A stretch of DNA of 26,639 bases from Candidatus Tepidiaquacellales bacterium UBA6667 (GTDB lineage: Bacteria > Bacteroidota > Ignavibacteria > Tepidaquicellales > Tepidaquicellaceae). Under the pieces are notes generated by a model. That model did no database searches, was not told the origin of the DNA, and saw only the letters and a list, made by a program, of their open reading frames with translations. The DNA lies in assembly GCA_002455255.1 (NCBI GenBank), contig DKKL01000043.1:18354-44992 (forward strand), given 5' to 3'. A program made the translations under genes and the position numbers. Positions 8,161-15,955 of the stretch are shown in pieces. The first letter of the stretch is position 1; every line of letters starts with the position of its first letter.

Positions 8161-8784
8161 ATGAAATCACTTATTAGGTTTAATACAATAACCCTTTTTC
8201 TTATAATTTTTTCAAGTAATTGTTTTGCACAATTCGACCCAAAACTTGAAGAACTTGGGAAATGGATGGAAGGATCTTTTTCTTCGCAAGACCAATCAAA
8301 GAATGATTCAGATTATTTTGATATCCGGTTAGAAATGAAACGGATATGGAAAGATAGAACTGATGCAATTTGGTTTTATGTAGAACAGGCAACAGCAGAA
8401 ACTCCGGATAAACCTTATCGTCAAAGAATTTATAAAGTTCAAAAAGTACAAGATAATTTATATCAAAGTGAAGTTTTTGTAATGAATGATCCGTTAAGAT
8501 TTGCCGGTGCTTTTACAAACGATTCTTTACTTGGCAGTCTAACCCCTGATTCATTAATAAATCGAACAGGTTGTGCCGTATTTCTTTCATATACAGACGG
8601 TAAGTATAGCGGAGGAACAGAAAGCAAAGAATGTCCCAGTGATTTAAGAGGGGCTAAATATGCCACGTCTGATGTTATTATAACATCAAATTCAATTATA
8701 AGTTGGGATAAAGGATTTGATGAGAATGATAAACAGGTCTGGGGCGCAAAAAAAGGTGGATATATATTTAAGAGGATTGAATGA
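8161..8784 (+). CDS. Secreted CpeT/CpcT-like (DUF1001) protein
   Basis: A 207-residue protein with an N-terminal signal peptide (to about residue 22, SNCFAQ). The mature part looks like the CpeT/CpcT family: a WMEGSFSSQDQS start, then RIWKDRTDAIWFYVEQA, PYRQRIYKVQ, and a TGCAVFLSY...GGTESKECPSDLRGAKYATSDV region. In cyanobacteria this beta-barrel fold attaches phycobilins to phycobiliproteins. Here the protein is exported and no phycobiliprotein or bilin genes are near, so a lyase role is unlikely; many non-phototrophic Bacteroidota carry such homologues with no known function. It is monocistronic and convergent with the kynurenine monooxygenase gene, 18 nt apart, with no obvious terminator between. 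Confidence 0.8.
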   Translation: MKSLIRFNTITLFLIIFSSNCFAQFDPKLEELGKWMEGSFSSQDQSKNDSDYFDIRLEMKRIWKDRTDAIWFYVEQATAETPDKPYRQRIYKVQKVQDNLYQSEVFVMNDPLRFAGAFTNDSLLGSLTPDSLINRTGCAVFLSYTDGKYSGGTESKECPSDLRGAKYATSDVIITSNSIISWDKGFDENDKQVWGAKKGGYIFKRIE

Positions 8785-8802
8785 AAATAATATTCCAATT
8801 AA

Positions 8803-10158
8803 TTATATTTCACTTAACTGAAAATCAATAAGTTTCTCAGCTAAACTCCAGTTAACTTTTTCTAAATCTGAAATTCCATCACTAAGTTGATTTAAAATTT
8901 TTTCCTGAATTTTCCCTCTTACAAGTGCAGTTTTATAAGGAATTCTCATAAATGTAACCATAGTGTATTTTGGAATGAATCGGGTCGGATATTTTTTGTA
9001 AAGTTCAGATTCGATTTTTTTCTTGAACTGAAATTTTTCAGTTGCAACGAGATCACGCATTTCAATGAAATTCTCCTGAGCAAGATCTGCAATAGCATCT
9101 GCATTCACTTTTCTATCTTTTTGATATTCATCAAGAATTTTATTCCAATCATCTCCAAATTTTTCAATATATCCATTGAGGTAAACACAGTCTTCAAATG
9201 CAGCATTCATTCCTTGCCCAAAAAAGGGAACAATGGCATGAGCCGAATCACCTAATAATGCAATTTTATTATGAATCCAGGGAAAACATTTTATTGTTAT
9301 GAGTGTTCCGGTTGGATTCTTAAAATAATCATCTTCAAGTTCAGGCATTAAACCAATTACATCAATAAAGTTTTCATTTAAAAAATATTTTAATCTATCC
9401 GGTGAGTTGACATATTCAAAACTGTTTTTCCCACCAAGTAATTCATCATAAGCCATAAAAAGAGTGCATGTGAATGAACCGTCCATATTCGGAAGAGCAA
9501 TTAACATATATGAACCTCTGGGCCAAATGTGCAAACAATTTTTCTCTAACATATGATTTCCATTCTTGTCAGCAGGGATGTTTAATTCTTTATATCCATA
9601 ATTTTCATATTCCTGAGAAAAATTAAATCTTGGTAATTTAAGCATTTCCACTCTCACAGGTGAAGTCGCACCATCAGTTGCAATAAGTATTTCCGGATTA
9701 ATGTTTTCGTTGGTATTTAATACTTCATTAAAATAATTAATTTCATTTGTTTCAAAGTTTATCCCGGTGCATCTTCTGTTAAAATATAAATTTACGTTTT
9801 TATATTGTTCCGCCATATTCATTAGTTTCATATTCAGTTCCGCCCTTGACACGCTGTTTATATATTCAGAATCATCTTTGCCATATCTGAGAAATGTTGT
9901 CTGACCATCAATTGAATGTATCATCCTACCATACATAGGAATACATATTTGTTTTATTTCTTCATATAGCCCGACTTCCTTAAGTGCCTGAATTCCTCTT
10001 ACTGATAAAGCAAGATTTATAGATCTGCCTCCTCCGGTATCTTTAATTCTCATGTCCGGTCTTTTTTCAAACACATCTACATCATATCCTTTTTTCGCAA
10101 GATAAATAGCAAGTAATGATCCTGCAAGTCCTGCACCGTTAATAGTTATTTTTTTCAT
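8803..10158 (-). CDS. kmo: Kynurenine 3-monooxygenase
   Basis: A 451-residue FAD-dependent aromatic hydroxylase that converts L-kynurenine to 3-hydroxykynurenine with NADPH and O2. It shows the FAD dinucleotide fold (GAGLAG at residues 8-13, acidic strand end VFEKRPD) and the KMO-typical RSINLALSVRGIQALKEVGL and YINSVSRAELN segments. It also has the DG-type motif (ATDGATSPVR) and the GD motif (ALLGDSAHAIVPFFGQGMNA). Length fits KMO rather than other flavin hydroxylases. With the dioxygenase and decarboxylase 7-9 kb away it supports a 3-hydroxyanthranilate route for tryptophan. It is divergent from the ketobutyrate ligase gene over an 89-bp A/T-rich gap likely to hold both promoters. Confidence 0.95.
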   Translation of the reverse strand: MKKITINGAGLAGSLLAIYLAKKGYDVDVFEKRPDMRIKDTGGGRSINLALSVRGIQALKEVGLYEEIKQICIPMYGRMIHSIDGQTTFLRYGKDDSEYINSVSRAELNMKLMNMAEQYKNVNLYFNRRCTGINFETNEINYFNEVLNTNENINPEILIATDGATSPVRVEMLKLPRFNFSQEYENYGYKELNIPADKNGNHMLEKNCLHIWPRGSYMLIALPNMDGSFTCTLFMAYDELLGGKNSFEYVNSPDRLKYFLNENFIDVIGLMPELEDDYFKNPTGTLITIKCFPWIHNKIALLGDSAHAIVPFFGQGMNAAFEDCVYLNGYIEKFGDDWNKILDEYQKDRKVNADAIADLAQENFIEMRDLVATEKFQFKKKIESELYKKYPTRFIPKYTMVTFMRIPYKTALVRGKIQEKILNQLSDGISDLEKVNWSLAEKLIDFQLSEI

Positions 10159-10247
10159 ATACTTGTTTAGTAAGTTACAATATTTATACTATTTTTTTAA
10201 AATTAAATAATTAAATTAGTGTATCTTCTTATAAAAAATCTCATTTT

Positions 10248-11441
10248 ATGTACGGAACATTTAAAACAAAACTTGAAAAAGAATTACAATCTATTAAAGA
10301 TTCAGGGCTATACAAAACAGAAAGAATTATTGAATCTCCGCAAGGTGCAGAAATAACAGTTAACGGTAAAAAAGTTCTCAATTTCTGTGCAAATAATTAT
10401 TTAGGACTTTCTTCAAACCCTAAAGTTATCGAGGCAGCACACAAAACACTTGATGAATTCGGTTATGGAATGTCTTCTGTCCGATTTATCTGCGGAACTC
10501 AAACAATTCATAAAACTCTTGAAGATAAAATATCAAAATTTTTACATACTGATGATACTATTCTGTATGCTGCATGTTTCGATGCAAATGGCGGAGTTTT
10601 TGAACCACTGTTAACTGAAAAAGATGCTATCATCTCTGATGAATTAAATCATGCAAGTATAATTGATGGGGTGAGACTTTGCAAAGCAATGAGATTCAGA
10701 TATAAAAATAATGATATGGCAGATCTTGAAAGATGTTTGATAGAAGCCAGACAAAAAGGTGCGGAGCAGATTTTAATTGTTACTGATGGTGCATTCTCAA
10801 TGGATGGAACAATTGCTAACTTAAAAGGAATTTGTGATTTAGCTGATATTTATGAAGCACTTACTATGACGGATGAATGTCATTGTACCGGATTTCTCGG
10901 AAAAACTGGCAGAGGTGCAATCGAGTATTGCGATGTACTTGGTAGAATGGATATAATTACAGGGACTCTCGGAAAAGCACTCGGTGGTGCTATGGGCGGA
11001 TTTACATCCGGCAGAAAAGAAATTATTGATCTTTTAAGACAACGAAGCAGACCATATCTTTTTTCAAATTCATTAACTCCATCAATTGTTGGTGGTTCTA
11101 TTGCAGTTCTTGATATGTTATCTGAAACTACTGAACTAAGAGATAAACTTGAGTTCAATACAAAATATTTCAGAGAAAAAATGACTTCCGCAGGTTTTGA
11201 TATAAAACCTGGTGAACATCCAATTGTACCTATTATGTTGTATGATGCTAAACTATCTCAGGATATGGCTGCAAAATTACTCGATGAAGGAATTTATGTA
11301 ATCGGATTTTTCTACCCTGTTGTTGCGAAAGATAAAGCAAGAATTAGAGTCCAGCTTTCTGCTGCTCATTCTCAAGAGCATCTTGACAAAGCAATTGCTG
11401 CCTTTACTAAAGTTGGAAAACAACTTGGGGTTTTAATATAA
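10248..11441 (+). CDS. kbl: 2-amino-3-ketobutyrate CoA ligase (glycine C-acetyltransferase)
   Basis: A 397-residue PLP enzyme of the alpha-oxoamine synthase family. It cleaves 2-amino-3-ketobutyrate with CoA to glycine and acetyl-CoA, the second step of threonine degradation. The PLP lysine is Lys243 in ITGTLGKALGGAMGG, and the whole motif is close to the KBL form. Asp209 and His212 (TDECHCTGFLG) bind the cofactor, and NFCANNYLGLSSNP near residue 45 is the usual substrate-loop start. The motif has Cys213 where Ala or Ser is common. Threonine dehydrogenase is not in the window. The stop is only 2 nt from that of the convergent BNR-protein gene. Confidence 0.93.
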   Translation: MYGTFKTKLEKELQSIKDSGLYKTERIIESPQGAEITVNGKKVLNFCANNYLGLSSNPKVIEAAHKTLDEFGYGMSSVRFICGTQTIHKTLEDKISKFLHTDDTILYAACFDANGGVFEPLLTEKDAIISDELNHASIIDGVRLCKAMRFRYKNNDMADLERCLIEARQKGAEQILIVTDGAFSMDGTIANLKGICDLADIYEALTMTDECHCTGFLGKTGRGAIEYCDVLGRMDIITGTLGKALGGAMGGFTSGRKEIIDLLRQRSRPYLFSNSLTPSIVGGSIAVLDMLSETTELRDKLEFNTKYFREKMTSAGFDIKPGEHPIVPIMLYDAKLSQDMAAKLLDEGIYVIGFFYPVVAKDKARIRVQLSAAHSQEHLDKAIAAFTKVGKQLGVLI

Positions 11442-11443
11442 AA

Positions 11444-12625
11444 TTAAAAATAAATTTTACTTAGATTTATTTTATTATGAGTTTTTAATTTACTTAACCA
11501 AATTAATACAAACTCATTTTCTGTTATTTTATATACTGAACCTAATACATTACCTGCATTTTCAAAAGTTCTTGCTAATGTATCATCACTAAAAGTATTA
11601 CTATTGTCAAATGAGTATGCAAGTCCCACATCTTTTAATGAATCAATAAATACATTGGGGTTCTCAGGAGTCTTCAAATATTCAAATGATATCAATACAA
11701 ACCCTGAATCGTTGTTTGCTATTCTTGGAAATGCTCCATTATTAGATACAATTACTTCACTTGACCATGTTTTCCCTAAATCATAAGACTTTTGTAAAAA
11801 TATTTTGTTATTGCCGAAATATGATAAATAAAGAACACCGGTTTCTGTCTGATAATTTTTTGAATAAGAAATTACAGGGTCTATCAAATCAAATTCATCA
11901 ATATGTGAAGCGAGAGTTATATCTCCCCAGTTTTTTCCTCCATTAGTTGAAACTCTTGTATAAATTTTTTGATTCTCTCCAAGTTTTGAATCCCTCCAAC
12001 ACACAAAAACATTCTCACCTGAAGAGTTTATTCCGGGACAGTCAGATTTTATTCCAATAATTGATAAATCTTCAGGTTCTGAAAATAAATTTGTCATAAT
12101 ATTAAATGCGGAAAATTTAATTACAGTATCTTGAAAATTTGTCTCACACCAGGTTACATATATTTTTTTGTCTCCTGTTGCAAATGAAGGTGCAATTGAG
12201 TTAAATATTGTGGGTAAAGTAAAAATATACTTTACTGTATCTGTTTCAGTTGAAAAATATAACAGCTTAATTTCGTTTTTTGCATCGTCTATTTTCTCCG
12301 TCCACACCACACAAACTAAAGTATCATTTAAAATATTTATAGCCGGTAATCCAATCCCATTACCGTTGTATTTATAATAATACTCCCATTTTTCAGAATC
12401 TTTTTTATTAAATAATATGTTAACTGATTTTTTGTTTGTATATGCTATATATCCGTTTCCGTTCTTATCATAACATATTAAGTTTGCATTATTATAACCA
12501 AGATATGAATCTGATGAAATCTCTGCAACTGTTACGGTTGAAGGCATATTTATATTTTGGGCTTCAGAAATATTACTAACTAAAATTAATACTATTAAAA
12601 ACTTATTCATTAAGTATTGTTTCAA
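11444..12625 (-). CDS. Secreted BNR/Asp-box (sialidase-fold) protein
   Basis: A 393-residue exported protein with a signal peptide (hydrophobic core FLIVLILVSNISEAQ; a start at the second Met, position 12607, gives a more compact signal). The rest is beta-rich and carries Asp-box-like turns, STNGGKNWGD and SYDLGKTWSSE, plus a weaker SFDNSNTFSDD, as in six-bladed sialidase propellers. Repeated blade-like stretches (VCVVWTEK, IYVTWCET, VFVCWRDSK, VLIWLSK) fit such a fold. No T9SS sorting domain is present, unlike three nearby secreted proteins. Catalytic sialidase residues could not be identified, so activity is not claimed. Confidence 0.75.
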   Translation of the reverse strand: MKQYLMNKFLIVLILVSNISEAQNINMPSTVTVAEISSDSYLGYNNANLICYDKNGNGYIAYTNKKSVNILFNKKDSEKWEYYYKYNGNGIGLPAINILNDTLVCVVWTEKIDDAKNEIKLLYFSTETDTVKYIFTLPTIFNSIAPSFATGDKKIYVTWCETNFQDTVIKFSAFNIMTNLFSEPEDLSIIGIKSDCPGINSSGENVFVCWRDSKLGENQKIYTRVSTNGGKNWGDITLASHIDEFDLIDPVISYSKNYQTETGVLYLSYFGNNKIFLQKSYDLGKTWSSEVIVSNNGAFPRIANNDSGFVLISFEYLKTPENPNVFIDSLKDVGLAYSFDNSNTFSDDTLARTFENAGNVLGSVYKITENEFVLIWLSKLKTHNKINLSKIYF

Positions 12626-12792
12626 TTAATATAATAACTGCAATACTTAATTATTATTAAATAAATTTTACTTCACCAATTGTCCCAATTAATCATTTTG
12701 ATAACAATTATCATATCAAATCTAATCTAAAAGAATTTATTCAAGTGTATTATACAAACCTTAATATAGATATTCTATTTATCTCTCTGTTC

Positions 12793-12918
12793 TACAAATC
12801 CAATTTATTACTTTTTATATAAATTGGTTATATTGTTAATATAATTTTGTATTATTTGTGTAATTCGTTTAATTCGTGTTAATTCGTGGTGAAGTTATAA
12901 AACGAGAGGACTGTTGTG
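12793..12918 (+). repeat. AATTCGTG dispersed repeat, copy A
   Basis: The core (12854-12891) is ATTTGTGT followed by three near-identical units, AATTCGTTT, AATTCGTGTT and AATTCGTGGT. It is shared with two copies near 25.3-25.5 kb. The similarity extends upstream (TACAAATC..AATTTATT, then TATTGTTAA) and downstream to GGACTGTTGTG, which matches GGACGGTTATG in copy B. It lies in the 295-bp gap between the BNR gene (5' end) and the YHYH gene (3' end), where no gene was seen. Confidence 0.75.
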
Positions 12919-12920
12919 TT

Positions 12921-14168
12921 TTACTTCACCAATAACATCCTTTTTGTAATTTCTTCTGTTCCGTTAATCAGTTTGTAAAAATATACCCCGCTTGATAGAT
13001 TATTTCCGTCAAAAGTTGATTCATAAACTCCGGAATTTAAATTTTGATTAATTAAAGTTGAAATTAATTTGCCGGAAATATCATATACAAATAATTTTAC
13101 ATCTGAGGATTTATTGATTTCAAATTTAATCTTCGTTGATGGATTAAATGGATTAGGAAAATTTTGATGTAATACAAAATTTATTTGTGAATTTGTATTT
13201 TCAATTCCTGTTGCCAAGAATTGTGTTACAGGTTCACTGATTACGATATGTCCGCTTCCTGGTCCCGAATTACCGGCAACCACATTACCATAGTAAGTCG
13301 GACCTATTATATACGGATATTCCGGAATTCCGAGTGAATCAAGTGTCATATAATATGCATATATACCATTAGGATATTCCGGTGTAACAGAAAATCTCCC
13401 ATTGTGTCTGTCTAAATCACTTCCTCCGGGAATTAATTCGTAATCTTGAATAAAACAACCAAGAGGATATTGTATATTTATTGCAGGTCCATATTGTGAT
13501 GGTTGCAAAACAGTTCCATTAGGTAGCGTTGTCCTTGTAGTTATATTTCTTTTTCTGTAACCTGATTTAATCCTTCTTATCCCGCCTGTCCCATTCGTGT
13601 TTGCATAACCATATGCTCCATATACAGGATATCCGTCAAACATATATCCAAGCAATGGTGAATGTAGATTAGGGTTTGGCGTATATAGTTTTGTCATATT
13701 TATATGATAGTGATATGAACCTCCCGGTGCAGGATGTCCGCCTGAACTGTCAAAACTTGTCCCTTCAAAATAATATGCTACTCTATACCAAATGTTTTGA
13801 TTATTATAAGACATTGCATCACCTGCATTAAAAATTACTACACCATTTTTAAGGACACCTAACTGACCGTTACCTGCAACTGTAGGATTAGCATTAGGTG
13901 TTGGAAATCTTGTAATCTTAAAAGTCCAGTTTTGATTTGTAGCTTGATTTGGATTCATTGGCCAAGGTCCAATAGTATATGAAGGTATTCCTGTGCATTT
14001 AACATAAACAAAATTGTCCGAATAGAAAACCTGTTGCACATCAGCCGGAATACCATTGTACCCGGTTATGTTATTCGGATTTTGTTGCCAGAAAGTAACT
14101 ACAGGAGGTAGTTGAGCAAATGATAGGGAAGTTATAAATAATAAAAAAATTAAATTTATAATTTTCAT
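12921..14168 (-). CDS. YHYH-domain secreted protein with T9SS sorting domain
   Basis: A 415-residue cell-surface or secreted protein. It has a signal peptide (MKIINLIFLLFITSLSFAQ) and a YHYH domain whose name-giving motif is at residues 152-155 (GGSYHYHINM), followed by LLGYMFDGYPVYGAYGYAN, also typical. A type A T9SS C-terminal domain starts at about residue 332 (LHQNFPNPFNPSTKIKF) and ends KRMLLVK. The biochemical role of YHYH proteins is not established; the His-rich motif suggests metal binding. The gene sits just downstream of a histidine kinase gene and has its own promoter with two direct-repeat half-sites identical in layout to those before the lipoprotein-kinase pair, so it is a likely target of that regulatory system. 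Confidence 0.9.
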   Translation of the reverse strand: MKIINLIFLLFITSLSFAQLPPVVTFWQQNPNNITGYNGIPADVQQVFYSDNFVYVKCTGIPSYTIGPWPMNPNQATNQNWTFKITRFPTPNANPTVAGNGQLGVLKNGVVIFNAGDAMSYNNQNIWYRVAYYFEGTSFDSSGGHPAPGGSYHYHINMTKLYTPNPNLHSPLLGYMFDGYPVYGAYGYANTNGTGGIRRIKSGYRKRNITTRTTLPNGTVLQPSQYGPAINIQYPLGCFIQDYELIPGGSDLDRHNGRFSVTPEYPNGIYAYYMTLDSLGIPEYPYIIGPTYYGNVVAGNSGPGSGHIVISEPVTQFLATGIENTNSQINFVLHQNFPNPFNPSTKIKFEINKSSDVKLFVYDISGKLISTLINQNLNSGVYESTFDGNNLSSGVYFYKLINGTEEITKRMLLVK

Positions 14169-14188
14169 ACTGATTAATTTATTTAATA

Positions 14189-14226
14189 CAAAATTACTTA
14201 AAAATTCTGAAGTAATTTTGAAGTAA
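14189..14226 (-). promoter_or_regulatory. Promoter with tandem TTACTTCA operator before the YHYH gene
   Basis: On the minus strand two TTACTTCA half-sites (complement of 14219-14226 and 14208-14215) are repeated with an 11-bp period. A TAATTTTG box (14189-14196), matching the TAnnTTTG promoter consensus, lies 11 nt after the nearer half-site and 20 nt before the ATG. The layout is the same as in the promoter at 15911-15948. Direct repeats with about one helical turn spacing just upstream of the promoter are typical of OmpR/PhoB-family activators. Confidence 0.7.
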
Positions 14227-14228
14227 CA

Positions 14229-15506
14229 TTAAAAACTTATTGTAAAATTATGATTAGAATTTTCATAACTGTATTTAATCTCAAACCCAAACAACTCACA
14301 TATTTTTTTTGAAATTGAAAGTCCTAATCCAACTGAATCTTCATTATAGTTTTCTTTATAAAAACGGTTAAATATTTTTTCACTGTCTAATTTTTTAAAT
14401 TCTGAGGTATTAGAAATGGTCAACCCATTCTCGGTAGTAAAAATTTCAATTAATCCTCCTTTCTTGTTATATCTGATAGCATTACTAATCAAATTTGACA
14501 ATAATATTTCAAATAATATTTTGTTTGCTTTGATTTCTGTTTCTGATACAGAACTTTTTATTTTTATTTCTTTAAGTTCTGCCATTTCCTGAAAATAATT
14601 TATTATTTCATTTACTTCTGATTTTATATTTATCGATTCTGATAATTTAAATTCATTATTTTCAATTTTTATAAGTAATGTTAAGCCATCATTAAGTTTC
14701 TTTAATTTATCAATTGATTTAAAACAACTGTCTATTAATTTAAATTGCTCTTCGGTTAATTTTTCATTCTGTATTAATAATTCTAATTTTGACTTTATTA
14801 TTGCAACCGGTGTTTTATACTCGTGCGAAGCATTCTCGGAAAATTCCTTAACATTTTCGTATTCTTTTCGGACATATTTTGTCAACCTGTCTATTTGTTC
14901 ATTCAGTTCTGAAAACTCTTTTATACTTGATTTAGAAAGATTTAATCTTTCTGCATTTGTTAAATTATAATTTTTAATTTCTTCAAGTGTTTTATAAAAT
15001 GGTTTAAAAGTATTTTTTGAAATTACATAATTTACACCAATCGTTAACATTATCATAATTATAAATAATGCTGTCATTGAATATATTACTGTTTTTAGAA
15101 CGGTATCTCCTTCAATAGCAACAAGATATAATTCAGCTTTATAATATTTTCCGTTTACCTCTTTCACAGAACTTAATTTACGGTAAGGTTGTAATTGATT
15201 TGTAGGTGGATGATGTATCAGTGTATCTGTAAATTTTACATATTGAGTTTCAGGGTTCGTTAGAATTGATAAATTTCCTCTGTCTCTCCTTGGTGGAGGA
15301 TTTCCTTGTCTGTTATTGTCTGGCGGATTTTGTCTTTCCCTTTCAGACATTCTTTCTATCTGATCATTCATCATAAAAATCAATCCTTCATCTCTTGCTT
15401 TCTCCAAATTCGACCTGTATATATTATATATAGCCACCGAACCAATTGAAATAATTATAATTGATAAAATCAGATTTGTTAAATTTATTCGGTTTATTAA
15501 TTTCAT
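14229..15506 (-). CDS. Sensor histidine kinase
   Basis: A 425-residue membrane kinase. TM1 is at about residues 9-29 and TM2 at about 138-160. The periplasmic region of about 105 residues between them has a Pro/Arg-rich stretch (PPDNNRQGNPPPRRDR). A linker follows, then the dimerisation domain with phospho-acceptor His228 (SENASHEYKTPVAI), and an ATPase domain with N-box NLISNAIRYNKKGG and GLGLSISKKI. The usual DxGxG of the G1 box is replaced by ISNTSEF, a form I associate with a Bacteroidota kinase subgroup. Its start overlaps the lipoprotein stop by 4 nt, and the regulator gene lies just upstream, so the three act together. Confidence 0.93.
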   Translation of the reverse strand: MKLINRINLTNLILSIIIISIGSVAIYNIYRSNLEKARDEGLIFMMNDQIERMSERERQNPPDNNRQGNPPPRRDRGNLSILTNPETQYVKFTDTLIHHPPTNQLQPYRKLSSVKEVNGKYYKAELYLVAIEGDTVLKTVIYSMTALFIIMIMLTIGVNYVISKNTFKPFYKTLEEIKNYNLTNAERLNLSKSSIKEFSELNEQIDRLTKYVRKEYENVKEFSENASHEYKTPVAIIKSKLELLIQNEKLTEEQFKLIDSCFKSIDKLKKLNDGLTLLIKIENNEFKLSESINIKSEVNEIINYFQEMAELKEIKIKSSVSETEIKANKILFEILLSNLISNAIRYNKKGGLIEIFTTENGLTISNTSEFKKLDSEKIFNRFYKENYNEDSVGLGLSISKKICELFGFEIKYSYENSNHNFTISF

Positions 15507-15907
15507 TTCTTCTTAAAATATGTAATTAACTTTTCTGAAGATTTCTCATCAAGTTCCACAGACTTGATTTTGTTATCTTGATTGAATGCTATGTGCCTGA
15601 ATGATGGGTCTGTATTGAATACAAATGAATGCAATAATATATCATTTTTATAAAAGGATAATTGCCCGTTATATACACAATATAAATATGGAAATGGTTT
15701 CTCCGAAATAAATTTTCTTACTTCCGAAATTTGATTTACATCTCTGATTTCCCTCGTTTCAGTTATCATCTTTCCTGTAGAATCAAAATTTGCTTTGTAT
15801 GAAATTATTAACTTAGTAGCACCTGAAATATCCGGTATTTCTACTTTCTCATAATTATTTCCGCAAGAATATAATATTGCTGATAGTATTAATAAAAATA
15901 TTTTCAT
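15503..15907 (-). CDS. Small lipoprotein of unknown function between regulator and kinase
   Basis: A 134-residue protein with a signal peptide ending in a lipobox (ILYSC, Cys at 15), so it is probably membrane-anchored on the periplasmic side. The remainder is a small alpha/beta protein (LIISYKANFDSTGK, FPYLYCVYNGQLSFYKNDILLHSF) with no family I recognise. A TTG at 15913 would add two residues, but the ATG at 15907 gives the cleaner signal peptide and the TTG lies inside the predicted promoter box. The gene overlaps the kinase gene by 4 nt. Position and predicted location suggest an accessory sensor or inhibitor for the kinase; this is inference. Confidence 0.8.
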   Translation of the reverse strand: MKIFLLILSAILYSCGNNYEKVEIPDISGATKLIISYKANFDSTGKMITETREIRDVNQISEVRKFISEKPFPYLYCVYNGQLSFYKNDILLHSFVFNTDPSFRHIAFNQDNKIKSVELDEKSSEKLITYFKKK

Positions 15908-15910
15908 ATA

Positions 15911-15948
15911 CAAAAATACTTTTTAATTCTGAAGTAAAGTTGAAGTGA
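15911..15948 (-). promoter_or_regulatory. Promoter with tandem TTACTTCA operator before the lipoprotein-kinase genes
   Basis: On the minus strand TCACTTCA (complement of 15941-15948) and TTACTTCA (15930-15937) are repeated with an 11-bp period. A TATTTTTG box (15911-15918), matching TAnnTTTG, follows after 11 nt, exactly as in the YHYH promoter. The ATG at 15907 is only 4 nt from the last base of the box, which places the likely transcription start at or next to the start codon (leaderless mRNA). The operator lies 7 nt beyond the stop of the regulator gene. Confidence 0.7.
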
Positions 15949-15955
15949 TTGGTTT

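Noticed and set aside
8161..8784. Evidence for phototrophy from the CpeT-like gene
   Set aside because: No phycobiliprotein, bilin or photosystem genes in the window, and the protein is exported.
12668..12676. Single TTACTTCA-like sites at about 12668 and 25568 as further regulator targets
   Set aside because: Each is one half-site without an 11-bp partner or a correctly placed promoter box. The same letters also arise from the LVK-stop codons at the ends of T9SS genes.
15908..15913. TTG start at 15913 for the lipoprotein
   Set aside because: The TTG is part of the predicted TAnnTTTG promoter box, and the ATG two codons later gives a normal signal peptide.
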